Of a stretch of 64,000 nucleotides of DNA, positions 28,686 to 37,666 are shown piece after piece. The stretch is from positions 62,001-126,000 of the forward strand of contig NZ_WBMT01000006.1 of the NCBI RefSeq assembly GCF_008923185.1. The letters run 5' to 3'. This DNA is from Actinomadura rudentiformis (lineage in GTDB: Bacteria; Actinomycetota; Actinomycetes; Streptosporangiales; Streptosporangiaceae). A program made the position numbers and the translations under genes. Each line of letters starts with the position of its first letter. Position 1 is the stretch's first letter. The notes under the pieces are model-generated. The model was not told where the DNA came from, did no database searches, and saw only the letters and a program-made list of their open reading frames with translations.

Positions 28686-28791
28686 TTTGTGTGCGTCCGC
28701 CTGTTTTTCCGTTGAGCCCCGTTTTCCGTTGAGCCCTGTTGTCCATTGACCCCGAAGCCGTTGAACCCTCCGTCAGGGGAGCCCTGCCACA

Positions 28792-30390
28792 GTGATCATT
28801 GCGAACGACATCGAGCTGCGCGCCGGGTCCCGGCTGCTGATCGAACGCGCCACCTTCCGGGTCAACCCCGGTGACCGGGTCGGCTTTGTGGGCCGCAACG
28901 GCGCCGGCAAGACCACCCTCACCAAGGTGCTGGCCGGGGAGGCACAGCCCGCCCAGGGCACCGTCACCCGGTCGGGGACGCTCGGGTACCTCCCCCAGGA
29001 CCCGCGCGGCGTGGATCTGAACGAGCTGGCCCGCGACCGCATCCTGTCCGCGCGCGGGCTGGACGAGGTGATCCGCAAGCTGCGGCTCGCCGAGGAGCAG
29101 ATGGCCACCGCCAGCGGCGCCGAGCGCGACAAGGCCGTCCGGCGGTACGGGCGCCTGGAGGAGCGGCTGCACGTCCTCGGCGGCTACTCGGCGGAGGCCG
29201 AGGCGGCCTCGATCGCCTCCAGCCTGGGCCTGCCCGACCGCGTGATGACCCAGCCGCTGGGCACCCTCTCCGGCGGCCAGCGGCGGCGGGTGGAGCTGGC
29301 GCGGATCCTGTTCTCCGACGCCGACTCGCTGCTGCTGGACGAGCCCACCAACCACCTGGACGCCGACTCGATCGTGTGGCTGCGCGACTTCCTGAAGTCC
29401 CACCAGGGCGGCCTCGTGGTGATCAGCCACGACGTGGAGCTGCTCGACGCCGTCGTCAACCGGGTCTTCCACCTCGACGCCAACCGCAGCGTCATCGACA
29501 TCTACAACGTCGGCTGGAAGAAGTACCTCGACCAGCGTGAGACCGACGAGCGGCGCCGCAAGCGGGAGACGGCCAACGCCCAGCGCCAGGCGTCCACCCT
29601 GCTCGCCCAGGCCGACAAGATGCGCGCCAAGGCCACCAAGGCCAAGGCGGCCCAGCAGATGGACCGGCGGGCCCGGCAGCTGCTCGCCGGGGCCGAGGGG
29701 CAGCGGCAGGCCGACAAGGTCGCCAAGATCCGCTTCCCGGACCCGGCGCCGTGCGGCAAGACCCCCCTGACCGCCGAGGGTTTGTCGAAATCGTACGGAT
29801 CTTTGGAGATTTTCACCGACGTGGACCTCGCGGTCGACCGGGGGAGCAGGGTGGTCATCCTCGGCCTCAACGGCGCCGGCAAGACCACGCTGTTGCGCCT
29901 GATGGCGGGGGTCGACAAGCCCGACACCGGCCAGGTGATCCCCGGGCACGGGCTGCGGATCGGCTACTACGCCCAGGAGCACGAGACGCTGGACGTCGAA
30001 CGGTCCGTCCTGGAGAACATGCAGTCCTCCGCGCCAGGGCTGGCGCCGGTCGAGGTCCGCAAGATCCTCGGCTCGTTCCTGTTCTCCGGCGACGACGTCG
30101 AGAAGCCCGCCGGCGTCCTGTCGGGCGGGGAGAAGACCCGGCTGGCGCTGGCCATGCTCGTGGTGTCGAGCGCGAACGTCCTGCTGCTGGACGAGCCCAC
30201 CAACAACCTCGATCCGGCGAGCCGCGAGGAGATCCTCGGGGCGCTGCGGACCTTCGCCGGAGCCATCGTGATGGTGACCCACGACGAGGGTGCGGTGGAG
30301 GCGCTCCGGCCGGAAAGAGTGATTTTGCTGCCGGATGGTGTCGAAGACATCTGGAGTGACGAGTTTGCCGATCTGGTGGCACTTGCGTGA
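28792..30390 (+). CDS. ABC-F family ATPase
   Basis: A 532-aa cytoplasmic protein with two ABC domains and no membrane segment. Walker A motifs GRNGAGKTT (34-42) and GLNGAGKTT (358-366), signatures LSGGQRRR and LSGGEKTR, and Walker B motifs LLLDEPTNHLD and LLLDEPTNNLD are intact. The linker (about 235-310) is long, basic and helical, as in ribosome-acting ABC-F proteins. Members rescue stalled ribosomes or protect them from antibiotics. The candidate attenuator upstream favours a role linked to ribosome stress. GTG start at 28792 with no strong ribosome site. Confidence 0.9.
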   Translation: MIIANDIELRAGSRLLIERATFRVNPGDRVGFVGRNGAGKTTLTKVLAGEAQPAQGTVTRSGTLGYLPQDPRGVDLNELARDRILSARGLDEVIRKLRLAEEQMATASGAERDKAVRRYGRLEERLHVLGGYSAEAEAASIASSLGLPDRVMTQPLGTLSGGQRRRVELARILFSDADSLLLDEPTNHLDADSIVWLRDFLKSHQGGLVVISHDVELLDAVVNRVFHLDANRSVIDIYNVGWKKYLDQRETDERRRKRETANAQRQASTLLAQADKMRAKATKAKAAQQMDRRARQLLAGAEGQRQADKVAKIRFPDPAPCGKTPLTAEGLSKSYGSLEIFTDVDLAVDRGSRVVILGLNGAGKTTLLRLMAGVDKPDTGQVIPGHGLRIGYYAQEHETLDVERSVLENMQSSAPGLAPVEVRKILGSFLFSGDDVEKPAGVLSGGEKTRLALAMLVVSSANVLLLDEPTNNLDPASREEILGALRTFAGAIVMVTHDEGAVEALRPERVILLPDGVEDIWSDEFADLVALA

Positions 30391-30506
30391 CCTGCACGGC
30401 AGCTATCGCAGATCTTTTCTGGCGGAGTGGGTAGCCGAACTCGCGGGAATGACTGATCATGGCGGGGGATAACGCAGCGGTCACCACATCACTACGGGAG
30501 GTACTC

Positions 30507-30719
30507 GTGGCCGAGACCCTTAAGAAGGGCACCCGCGTGACCGGTGCCGAGCGCGACAAGCTGGCGGCGGAGCTCAAGAAGAGGTACGACTCCGGCGAGA
30601 GCATCCGCGCCTTGGCAGCCGCCACCGGCCGCTCGTACGGGTTCATCCACCGGATTCTGACCGAATCCGGCGTCAACCTGCGGGGACGCGGTGGCGCCAC
30701 CCGTGGCAAGAAGTCCTGA
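30507..30719 (+). CDS. Small helix-turn-helix protein
   Basis: A 70-aa basic protein. Residues about 15-60 form an HTH (LAAELKKRYDSGESIRALAAATGRSYG), followed by FIHRILTESGVNLRGRGG and a basic tail. A nearly identical small protein is conserved across Streptomyces-like actinobacteria. GTG 30507 is preferred because GGGAGGT lies 4 nt upstream; an upstream ATG at 30459 lacks this. It follows the ABC-F gene by 116 bp. Probably DNA- or RNA-binding; the target is unknown. Confidence 0.82.
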   Translation: MAETLKKGTRVTGAERDKLAAELKKRYDSGESIRALAAATGRSYGFIHRILTESGVNLRGRGGATRGKKS

Positions 30720-30909
30720 ACGGACGACGACCCCCGGATGAGCACACCGCCTGACCCGCCGCCGCGGCCGGCCGAGTAAGGTTCGGTCGCGGCGGCGGGA
30801 TCAGGTGCCGGCATGGCGCCGGTATCGCACGACGCCGGCCCGGACATGAGTCAAACGACTTACGTCCGGGCCTGAGTCATCTGACTTACGTCACTGCGGA
30901 GGGAGCGTC

Positions 30910-31752
30910 ATGTCGGACGCGAGGGTCAACGAGCCGCGGCCGGATCCGGCCACGGGCCCGAACGAGGCCGAACTGGCCGAGGCAGGGTTGCGGCTCGACG
31001 TGGACGGCGCGATCGCGACGATCACGCTGAACCGGCCCGAGCGTCGCAACGCCATGACGTTCGCCACCTGGCGGGGACTGGCCCGGATCGGCGAGTCCCT
31101 GCCGGACGGCGTCCGCGTGGTCGTGCTGCGCGGCGCGGGGCCGTCCTTCTCGGCCGGGATCGACCTGGGCATGTTCTCGGGCGGCGCGGGCCCGGAGGAC
31201 GCGGGCGCGGGCGGCGGGTTCCCCGACGGCGCCGACGAGGCCGCGTCCGACCGGTTCATCGCCGGGCTCCAGGCGGGCTACACCTGGCTGCGGCGCCCCG
31301 AGATCGTCTCCATCGCGGCCGTGCACGGGCACGCCATCGGCGGCGGCTTCCAGCTGGCCCTGGCGTGCGACATCCGCGTGATCGCGGACGACACCAAGTT
31401 CTGCATGAAGGAGCCCGCGCTCGGGCTCGTCCCGGACCTGACCGGCACCAAGCCGCTGGTGGAGATCGTGGGCGTCAACCGCGCGCTGGAGCTGTGCCTC
31501 ACCGCGCGTACCGTCCTCGCCGACGAGGCGGCGCGGCTGGGCCTCGCCGAGCTCGTCGTGCCGCGCGACGCCCTCGACAAGACCGTCGCCGAGATCGTCA
31601 CGGCGCTCCTCGCGGTCAACCCGGGCGCGGCGGTGGCCACCAAGCGCCTGCTGCTGGAGGCGCCCCACAACACCCTCGACGAGCAGTGCGCCGCCGAGCG
31701 CCGCGAGCAGATCGGCCGCATGCGCGATCTCTTCGGCGCTGAGAGCGCCTGA
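30910..31752 (+). CDS. Enoyl-CoA hydratase/isomerase family protein
   Basis: A 280-aa crotonase-fold enzyme. The oxyanion-hole segments are GAGPSFSAGIDLG (about 77-89) and VHGHAIGGGFQLALACD (about 139-155); the downstream acid region KEPALGLVPDLTGTK is typical, ending in AAERREQIGRMR. Likely hydrates or isomerises enoyl-CoA in fatty acid or related catabolism; substrate not readable. ATG with GGAGGGAG upstream, single-gene unit closed by a 14-bp hairpin. Confidence 0.88.
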   Translation: MSDARVNEPRPDPATGPNEAELAEAGLRLDVDGAIATITLNRPERRNAMTFATWRGLARIGESLPDGVRVVVLRGAGPSFSAGIDLGMFSGGAGPEDAGAGGGFPDGADEAASDRFIAGLQAGYTWLRRPEIVSIAAVHGHAIGGGFQLALACDIRVIADDTKFCMKEPALGLVPDLTGTKPLVEIVGVNRALELCLTARTVLADEAARLGLAELVVPRDALDKTVAEIVTALLAVNPGAAVATKRLLLEAPHNTLDEQCAAERREQIGRMRDLFGAESA

Positions 31753-31765
31753 TCCGGTCAACGGG

Positions 31766-31800
31766 AGAGGCCCGGACCCCCAAGGCGGGTCCGGGCCTCT
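31766..31800 (+). terminator. Terminator after the enoyl-CoA hydratase gene
   Basis: Perfect 14-bp stem AGAGGCCCGGACCC / GGGTCCGGGCCTCT with a 7-nt loop, 14 nt after the stop, then TTCGCG. It probably also serves the convergent peptidase gene. Confidence 0.85.
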
Positions 31801-31852
31801 TCGCGGCTCTCCGCGGCTGCTGGAGGGCCTCAGGTTGATCTAGCGCTGTTGC

Positions 31853-33769
31853 CTAGCGTAGGGCCTCACGGCCGCCGCGGGCCAGCGGGAGGAACACCTT
31901 GCTGGTCCCCGGCTGCAGGGTCAGCTTGGTGCCCGCCGGATAGCGCAGCGTGTAGTCGTAGTCGGTGGACAGGACGATCACTCCGAGCCGGTGGCCGGGC
32001 TTGACGACGTAGTCGGTCGGCTCGAAGTCCCAGCGGAAGTCGTACGCCTTGCCGGGCGTGATCGGCTCGGTGCGGCTCGGGCTGTGCCGGTTGCGCGCGT
32101 CCAGCCAGCCCCGGGTGACGATCTTGAACGGGGCGGTCTCGACGCGGTGCGCCTGCCGGGTGGTGCAGCCGTCGTCGCCCGGCACGCCCTGGCCGAAGCA
32201 GACCCGTTCACCGGTGTCGAGGCGGGCGCCGGTGGGCCGGGTGTCGGTGCCGTAGTCGACCAGCAGGGCCGTCAGGTACGGCGAACGACCGTCGAGAGAG
32301 GCCCGGAACGCCGCCTTGGGGATGCCGTTGAGACGGACCGGTTCGGTGAGCGGCGGAGTGAGGAAGGCCAGCCGGTTCGGGTCGGCCTGGTTCTCGTTCA
32401 CCAGCAGCTGCTCGGCGGTCCGGGTGCGGCCCGCGTCGATCATCGACTGGGCGGGGCCGCGGCGCGGGCGCAGCGACAGCGTGCCGGGCTGGCCGGCGGG
32501 ACCCGCGTTCAGGCTCACCGGCACGGTGCGCGTGCCGGGCACGGGCCAGTCGCTCGCGGTCTCCCACTGTCCGGGTGCCCGCTCGATGTCGACCCGCGGC
32601 TCCCTGGTGACGCCGTTGTCGATGTTGTAGAGGAACCGGTCGAACCAGGCGCCGGTCTGCCGCAGCCACTCTTCGAGCCGCCACCGGAACGGGGTGGCGT
32701 GGCTGGCCTGGTGCAGCCAGAGCTTGCGCGGCACGCCGCTCTGCTTGAGGGCGTTCCACCACTGGACGGAGTTCTTGACCTTCACGTTCCAGTCGTTCAG
32801 GCCGTGCACCACCATCACGGCCGCGCGCACCTTGCGGGCCTGGCCCACGTAGTCGCGGTCGGCCCAGACCTTGCTGTAGTCACCGGTCTCGCGGTCCTGC
32901 GTCGCGGTGAGCTCGTCGATGACCTGCTTGCAGACCTCGGGGTTCTTGCGGGTCAGCACGACCTTGGCCAGGACGTCGAGGTCCTCGCCCTGGAATCCGC
33001 CGGGCGCGAGGACGCCGCCGTTCGCACGGTAGTAGTCGTACCAGCTGGAGATCGCCGCGACCGGCACGATGGCCTTCAGGCCGACCACGCCGCTGGCGGC
33101 GGCCATGTTGGGCAGCGTGCCGTTGTACGACTGGCCGATCATGCCGACGTTGCCGGTGGACCAGCGCGCCTTCACCTCGCTGCCGTCGGCCGCCCAGCCC
33201 TTGGCGCGGCCGTTCAGCCAGTCCACGGCGGCCTTGGCGCCCGCCGCCTCCTGGCGGTCGCCCGAGGTCGGGCAGCCGGTCGAGCCTCCGGTGCCGATGC
33301 TGTCGAGGTGGGCGACGGCGTAGCCGCGGGGGATGTAGTAGTTGTCGAGATAGCCGGGGAAGATCTCGGCGAGGTTGCGCGGCACGGCGGCGAGCGAGCG
33401 GGTCTTCGCGCCGTCGATGTCGACGGGATGCATCGGGACGTCGTCGTGGGTGCCGGCCCAGTACGGGCTGGCCTCGACGATGGTCGGCACCTTGAGACCG
33501 GAGTCGGTCTCCTTGGGCCGCATGATGCGCATCTGCACGCGGTCCCGCACGCCGTCGCGGTCGCTGTCGACGGTGGTCTCGATGCTCACCGTCTGGGTGA
33601 CCGCGTCGGCCCGGGAGAAGACCGGCTGTGTCGCGCCGTTCTCCACCTTGATCTGCGGGCGGGCCGGCGCACCGGGCGCGGTGGCGCCGGCCGGCGGTGC
33701 GGTCGTGGCGAGCAGCGCGGCCGTGAGGGTGAGCACGCCGGCGCCGCCACGCGTCAGTCTTCGGGTCAC
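31853..33769 (-). CDS. Secreted X-prolyl dipeptidyl-peptidase (S15/CocE family)
   Basis: A 638-aa secreted serine hydrolase. A signal peptide (MTRRLTRGGAG, then hydrophobic to about residue 30, AGA/T cleavage) is followed by an alpha/beta-hydrolase domain with S214 (GQSYNG), D326 (GLNDWN) and H357 (ASHATP), then a C-terminal jelly-roll of the PepX/CocE type (about 400-638). It should release X-Pro dipeptides from extracellular peptides. GTG start with CAGGAG 6 nt upstream. Single gene. Confidence 0.9.
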   Translation of the reverse strand: MTRRLTRGGAGVLTLTAALLATTAPPAGATAPGAPARPQIKVENGATQPVFSRADAVTQTVSIETTVDSDRDGVRDRVQMRIMRPKETDSGLKVPTIVEASPYWAGTHDDVPMHPVDIDGAKTRSLAAVPRNLAEIFPGYLDNYYIPRGYAVAHLDSIGTGGSTGCPTSGDRQEAAGAKAAVDWLNGRAKGWAADGSEVKARWSTGNVGMIGQSYNGTLPNMAAASGVVGLKAIVPVAAISSWYDYYRANGGVLAPGGFQGEDLDVLAKVVLTRKNPEVCKQVIDELTATQDRETGDYSKVWADRDYVGQARKVRAAVMVVHGLNDWNVKVKNSVQWWNALKQSGVPRKLWLHQASHATPFRWRLEEWLRQTGAWFDRFLYNIDNGVTREPRVDIERAPGQWETASDWPVPGTRTVPVSLNAGPAGQPGTLSLRPRRGPAQSMIDAGRTRTAEQLLVNENQADPNRLAFLTPPLTEPVRLNGIPKAAFRASLDGRSPYLTALLVDYGTDTRPTGARLDTGERVCFGQGVPGDDGCTTRQAHRVETAPFKIVTRGWLDARNRHSPSRTEPITPGKAYDFRWDFEPTDYVVKPGHRLGVIVLSTDYDYTLRYPAGTKLTLQPGTSKVFLPLARGGREALR

Positions 33770-33972
33770 GAGGGACTCCTGAGGGGAGTTGAGCCTGGGT
33801 TAGGTGGCTCACATCTACTACCGGACCGCCACAAAGTCCACAAGATCGCCCAGAGGTGGCCAGAGTGCCAGGAAGACCTCCAGGCGAGCCGGCGGCGAAC
33901 GCCGGTTTTCGCCAGGAGCTGAGCCGGGAAGCGGGCAGAGGAAAGGCGCGTTGTCGTGAGCGCACACTGGGA

Positions 33973-34010
33973 TGCTTACTTGATTACCAACGAGTTGCTT
34001 ACCTGATTAC
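33973..34010 (+). promoter_or_regulatory. Direct repeats upstream of the ABC exporter
   Basis: TGCTTACTTGATTAC (33973-33987) and TGCTTACCTGATTAC (33996-34010) match at 14 of 15 positions, 23 bp apart, immediately before the ribosome site. Likely an operator for a MarR- or TetR-like regulator; the regulator gene is not adjacent. Confidence 0.55.
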
Positions 34011-34022
34011 ACGGAGGCCGAC

Positions 34023-35981
34023 GTGTCGATGCCGGGTATGCCGGGCAGCGGCTGGCAAGTGATGGCGTCGTTCCGCCGGGACGGCTCGGTGACCCAGCAG
34101 AAGCTCAAGCCCGGCACGGTCAAGCGGATCGCGGGCTACGCCCGGCCGTACATCCGCGAGCTGGTGCTGTTCCTGCTGCTGAACTCGCTCGCCGCGGTGA
34201 TCGTGGTCGCCAACCCGCTGCTGCTCAAGGCGATCATCGACCGGGGCATCGTGCCCGGCCGGCAGGACCTGGTGATCTGGCTCGCCGTCGCGGTGGCCGG
34301 GCTCGCCCTGGTCGAGGCCGTGCTCGGGCTGGCGCAGCGGTGGTACTCCGCACGCATCGGCGAGGGCCTCATCTACGACCTGCGCACGCAGGTCTTCGGC
34401 CACGTCCAGCGCCAGCCGGTCGCCTTCTTCATGCGCGCCCAGACCGGCTCGCTGGTCAGCCGCCTGAACGGCGACGTGATCGGCGCCCAGCGCGCCCTGA
34501 CCACCACCCTGTCCTCGGTGGTCTCCAACGTGATCAGCCTGGTGCTGGTGCTGATCACCATGCTGATCCTGTCCTGGCAGGTCACGCTGATCGCGCTGCT
34601 GCTGTTGCCGATCTTCATCCTGCCGGCCAAGTGGGTGGGAAAGCGGCTGTCGAGCATCAGCCGTGAGCAGATGCAGTTGGACGCCGAGATGAGCTCGCTG
34701 ATGACCGAGCGGTTCAACGTGGCGGGCGCCATGCTCGCCAAGCTGTACGGGCGCCCCTCCGAGGAGGAGGAGAACTTCTCCGCCCGCGCCGCCCGGGTCC
34801 GCGACATCGGGGTGGTGGCCGCGATGTACGGGCGGGTGTTCTTCACCGCGCTGACGCTCGTCGCCGCGCTCGCCACGGCCATGGTCTACGGCGTCGGCGG
34901 CGTGCTCGTCGCGGACGGCGGCTTCCAGCTCGGCACGCTGGTCGCGCTCGCCACCCTGCTGACCCGGATGTACGGCCCGCTCACCGCCCTGTCGAACGTG
35001 CACGTGGACGTGATGACGGCGCTGGTGAGCTTCGACCGGGTCTTCGAGGTGCTCGACCTCAAGCCCCTGATCCGCGACCGGAAGGGTGCGGAGCCGCTGC
35101 GGCGGCACCGCGCGGATGGAGACGCGGATGGCGACGGGGCCGGAGCCGCGGCGCCCGCGGTCGAGTTCGACGGGGTGCATTTCGCCTACCCGGCGGCCGA
35201 AGAGATCTCCCTTGCGTCGCTGGAATCCATCGCGCGCAACGACAACGCTCCGGGACGGCCCGTCCTGCACGGCATCACGTTCACGGCCCATCCGGGCGAG
35301 CTGGTGGCCCTCGTGGGGCCGTCCGGGGCGGGCAAGTCGACGATCACGCATCTGGTGTCCCGGCTGTACGACGCCGACGCCGGGGCCGTGCGCGTCGGCG
35401 GCCGCGACGTCCGGGAGGTGACCCTGGAGTCGCTGCGCGCACAGATCGGCGTCGTCACCCAGGACGCCCACCTCTTCCACGACTCGATCCGCGAGAACAT
35501 GCGGTACGCCCGGCCCGGCGCCGACGACGAGGAGATCCTCGCCGCTCTGGAGGCAGCCCAGATCGGCGATCTGGTCGCGGACATGCCCGAGGGGCTCGAC
35601 ACCGTCGTCGGCGACCGTGGCTACCGGCTGTCCGGCGGGGAGAAGCAGCGCCTGGCGATCGCGCGGCTGCTGCTGAAGGCCCCGTCGGTCGTCGTCCTGG
35701 ACGAGGCCACCGCGCATCTGGACTCCGAGTCCGAGGCCGCCGTGCAGCGCGCGCTGAAGACGGCGCTGGCGGGCCGCACGTCGCTGGTGATCGCGCACCG
35801 GCTCTCGACCATCCGGGAGGCGGACCAGATCCTGGTGATCGACGGCGGCCGGGTCGTGGAGCGCGGCCGGCACGAGGAGCTCCTGCTCGCTGGCGGTCTC
35901 TACGCCGAGCTCTACCGGACCCAGTTCGCTCGTCAGAACGGGCAGGAGCCCCGCACGGCGGAGCCGCTCGGAGCAGAGTGA
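34023..35981 (+). CDS. ABC transporter, fused membrane and ATPase domains
   Basis: A 652-aa half-transporter of the multidrug/lipid exporter type (type IV ABC exporter). Six transmembrane segments in residues about 35-345 are followed by an ATPase domain with Walker A GPSGAGKST (432-440), signature LSGGEKQR, Walker B VVVLDEATAHLD and the switch IAHRLSTI. It should work as a homodimer because no partner lies nearby. An acidic insertion (DGDADGDGAG) occurs in the linker near residue 365. GTG start with GGAGG 5 nt upstream. Substrate unknown. Confidence 0.92.
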   Translation: MSMPGMPGSGWQVMASFRRDGSVTQQKLKPGTVKRIAGYARPYIRELVLFLLLNSLAAVIVVANPLLLKAIIDRGIVPGRQDLVIWLAVAVAGLALVEAVLGLAQRWYSARIGEGLIYDLRTQVFGHVQRQPVAFFMRAQTGSLVSRLNGDVIGAQRALTTTLSSVVSNVISLVLVLITMLILSWQVTLIALLLLPIFILPAKWVGKRLSSISREQMQLDAEMSSLMTERFNVAGAMLAKLYGRPSEEEENFSARAARVRDIGVVAAMYGRVFFTALTLVAALATAMVYGVGGVLVADGGFQLGTLVALATLLTRMYGPLTALSNVHVDVMTALVSFDRVFEVLDLKPLIRDRKGAEPLRRHRADGDADGDGAGAAAPAVEFDGVHFAYPAAEEISLASLESIARNDNAPGRPVLHGITFTAHPGELVALVGPSGAGKSTITHLVSRLYDADAGAVRVGGRDVREVTLESLRAQIGVVTQDAHLFHDSIRENMRYARPGADDEEILAALEAAQIGDLVADMPEGLDTVVGDRGYRLSGGEKQRLAIARLLLKAPSVVVLDEATAHLDSESEAAVQRALKTALAGRTSLVIAHRLSTIREADQILVIDGGRVVERGRHEELLLAGGLYAELYRTQFARQNGQEPRTAEPLGAE

Positions 35982-36387
35982 CCAGACCGATACCACGAAA
36001 GCGCCGGATCACCGCGATGCAGCGGATCTTCAGCCTGACCGTTGGCAGCTGGGGACACGGTTCAGAGGGCGCTGACCGGAGGGATGTCGCTGGGCTCGTC
36101 CCAGTGTGGGGCTCCGTCAACGGTCCCGCACCGCACACATGTGGTGGATGTGACTTCGGCACGGCGGCCAGCTGTGAACGAAGAGCATAAATCGGTGGAG
36201 ACGGCCGAGTAACAAGCTCGGTCGTTCATGGCCGAGAAGTTGACCCCCTGATACGCCCCCCCGGCGCCTGGACTTTCTTTGATTGCGCAACGGTGGCAAC
36301 CCGGCGGCCACCTGCTGTCGTCACAGTGATTGGAGGCGCGTGACCGCCATCGGGTGACAGCGAGCGTCCACGGAGAGGGGACCAGAC
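35982..36387. other. Intergenic region after the ABC exporter
   Basis: About 405 bp without a convincing gene. A 42-codon frame starting at ATG 36084 has GGAGGG only one base upstream and no recognisable sequence. TTGCGCAA (about 36284) is a short palindrome. Nothing further can be supported. Confidence 0.5.
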
Positions 36388-36555
36388 GTGCGACCGACCA
36401 TCAACACCGCGACGATCAACCCCGTGCGGGTCGTGAAGAGCGGGCCGGGACGCTACACCGTCCTGCTCGTCGGCCTGGGGGCGGCGGGCGTCGCGCTCGG
36501 CTGGCGCGGCCCCGACGTCGCGGCGTCCGCGACCGCGATCATGAAGCGCCGCTGA
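36388..36555 (+). CDS. Small single-span membrane protein (hypothetical)
   Basis: A 55-aa open frame: polar N-terminus, a hydrophobic segment around YTVLLVGLGAAGVALGW (about residues 23-39) and a basic end (MKRR). GTG start with GGAGAGGGG about 8 nt upstream and good G/C third positions. Its last 17 bp overlap the end of the convergent sulfotransferase gene. I do not recognise it. Confidence 0.5.
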   Translation: MRPTINTATINPVRVVKSGPGRYTVLLVGLGAAGVALGWRGPDVAASATAIMKRR

Positions 36556-37540
36556 GGTCGTAGCCCAGCCTGCGCAGCTCGGGACCCGCGACCTTCTCCA
36601 CCTGGATCAGCTGCCGGGTGGTCAGCCGGTCGCGCCACCCGCCCACCTGCCGCTCCCCGGCCTCCCGGTCCCCGGGCCGTACCAGCCCGGACAGGGCGAC
36701 CTTGGAGATCGGCGTCCCCAGATAGCGCGACACCGTGTCGGCGACCTTTCTCGGCCGGGAGATCAGGTCCTCGTACCGCACCGTCATGAGCTGCTCGCCG
36801 GGCGTCTGCGCCCGCAGCCGGGCGCTGAGCCGCACCGAGCCGCGCCACCGCAGCGCGCACCGGACCGCCATCGCCGCCCGGGGCCAGCGGTCCCGCTCCA
36901 GGACGTCCTCCACGCCGAAGAACGGGTTGGGGAAGACCTCGTCCAGGTTGGCGAGCCCCGGCCGGAACCAGGCCAGGCAGCGTTCGTCGTCGAGCATGTC
37001 GGCCACCACGTCCCGGCCGTCCCTGATCACCTGGAGGAGTTGGGCGTCGGGAAAGGCGTCCAGCAGGACGTCGGCACTGTAGAGCAGGTCGGGGGAGGCG
37101 TCGGCGAACCGGGAGACCCCGCGCGGCTCGGTGCACGGCCCGGGGAGATCATCGTCGCCCGGCCGGGACGGCCGCAGGCCGGACAGCTCCCGGCACTCGT
37201 TCGGGCACTCGGCGCAGCCGCGCGCGGAGATCTGCCACGCCTCGGCGAACGCGTCGCGCAGCACGCGGGCGGCCCCGCGGCCGCGCTCCTCGGCGATCGA
37301 CGGCCGCCGGGCGAAGGCGTAGGTGACGCGGAGCACACCGGGACGGCCGACGGTCAGATGGAAGCCGGCGGACCGCTTCACTGCGCGCGCGACAAGATCC
37401 GCACCGGAGTGGGGAGCGCCCAGAACGAAGACGGGGCGGCGGACCTTGGTGCCGTTGATCACCAGAATGTGCGGCGTCGACCTCATACGAAGGCCCAGTT
37501 TCTCACTTCCCGGGTAATGCCGAGGACCACGACCCGCCAC
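36539..37540 (-). CDS. Sulfotransferase family protein
   Basis: A 333-aa PAPS-dependent sulfotransferase-like protein. The 5'-phosphosulfate loop is RPVFVLGAPHSGADLVARA (about 35-53); the 3'-phosphate region is VIRDGRDVVADM (about 168-180); YEDLISRPRKV follows near 255. A cysteine cluster (CAECPNEC, about 107-114) is unusual and might bind metal (inference). GTG start with AGGGGAG upstream; ATG 37486 is an alternative. The acceptor substrate is unknown. Divergent from the sirtuin gene. Confidence 0.78.
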   Translation of the reverse strand: MAGRGPRHYPGSEKLGLRMRSTPHILVINGTKVRRPVFVLGAPHSGADLVARAVKRSAGFHLTVGRPGVLRVTYAFARRPSIAEERGRGAARVLRDAFAEAWQISARGCAECPNECRELSGLRPSRPGDDDLPGPCTEPRGVSRFADASPDLLYSADVLLDAFPDAQLLQVIRDGRDVVADMLDDERCLAWFRPGLANLDEVFPNPFFGVEDVLERDRWPRAAMAVRCALRWRGSVRLSARLRAQTPGEQLMTVRYEDLISRPRKVADTVSRYLGTPISKVALSGLVRPGDREAGERQVGGWRDRLTTRQLIQVEKVAGPELRRLGYDLSGAS

Positions 37541-37654
37541 GTTCGCTCCCCTGCGATCCAGGTCATCGAGGTAGACCCCCGTTCAGCCGCCGTCTTCCGA
37601 GGAGATCCCCCCTTCGCTTCCGGATAATCGGAACAGAATGGGGCGTTCCGGCCC

Positions 37655-37660
37655 TAGCCT
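37655..37660 (+). promoter_or_regulatory. -10 hexamer for leaderless sirtuin transcript
   Basis: TAGCCT lies exactly 6 nt before the ATG at 37667 with no ribosome site. Confidence 0.45.
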
Positions 37661-37666
37661 GGAACC

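Larger units (their letters stand above)
28426..28791. other. Intergenic leader region upstream of the ABC-F gene
   Basis: About 365 bp with no full-size gene. It contains a candidate -10 (28606-28611), a seven-codon open frame (28618-28638), a strong hairpin (28652-28685) and then four degenerate copies of a CGTTGAGCCC-like element (about 28701-28770) before the ABC-F start. Confidence 0.6.

Noticed and set aside
36084..36212. 42-codon frame after the ABC exporter
   Set aside because: Ribosome site only one base from the ATG, no family resemblance and ordinary base composition.
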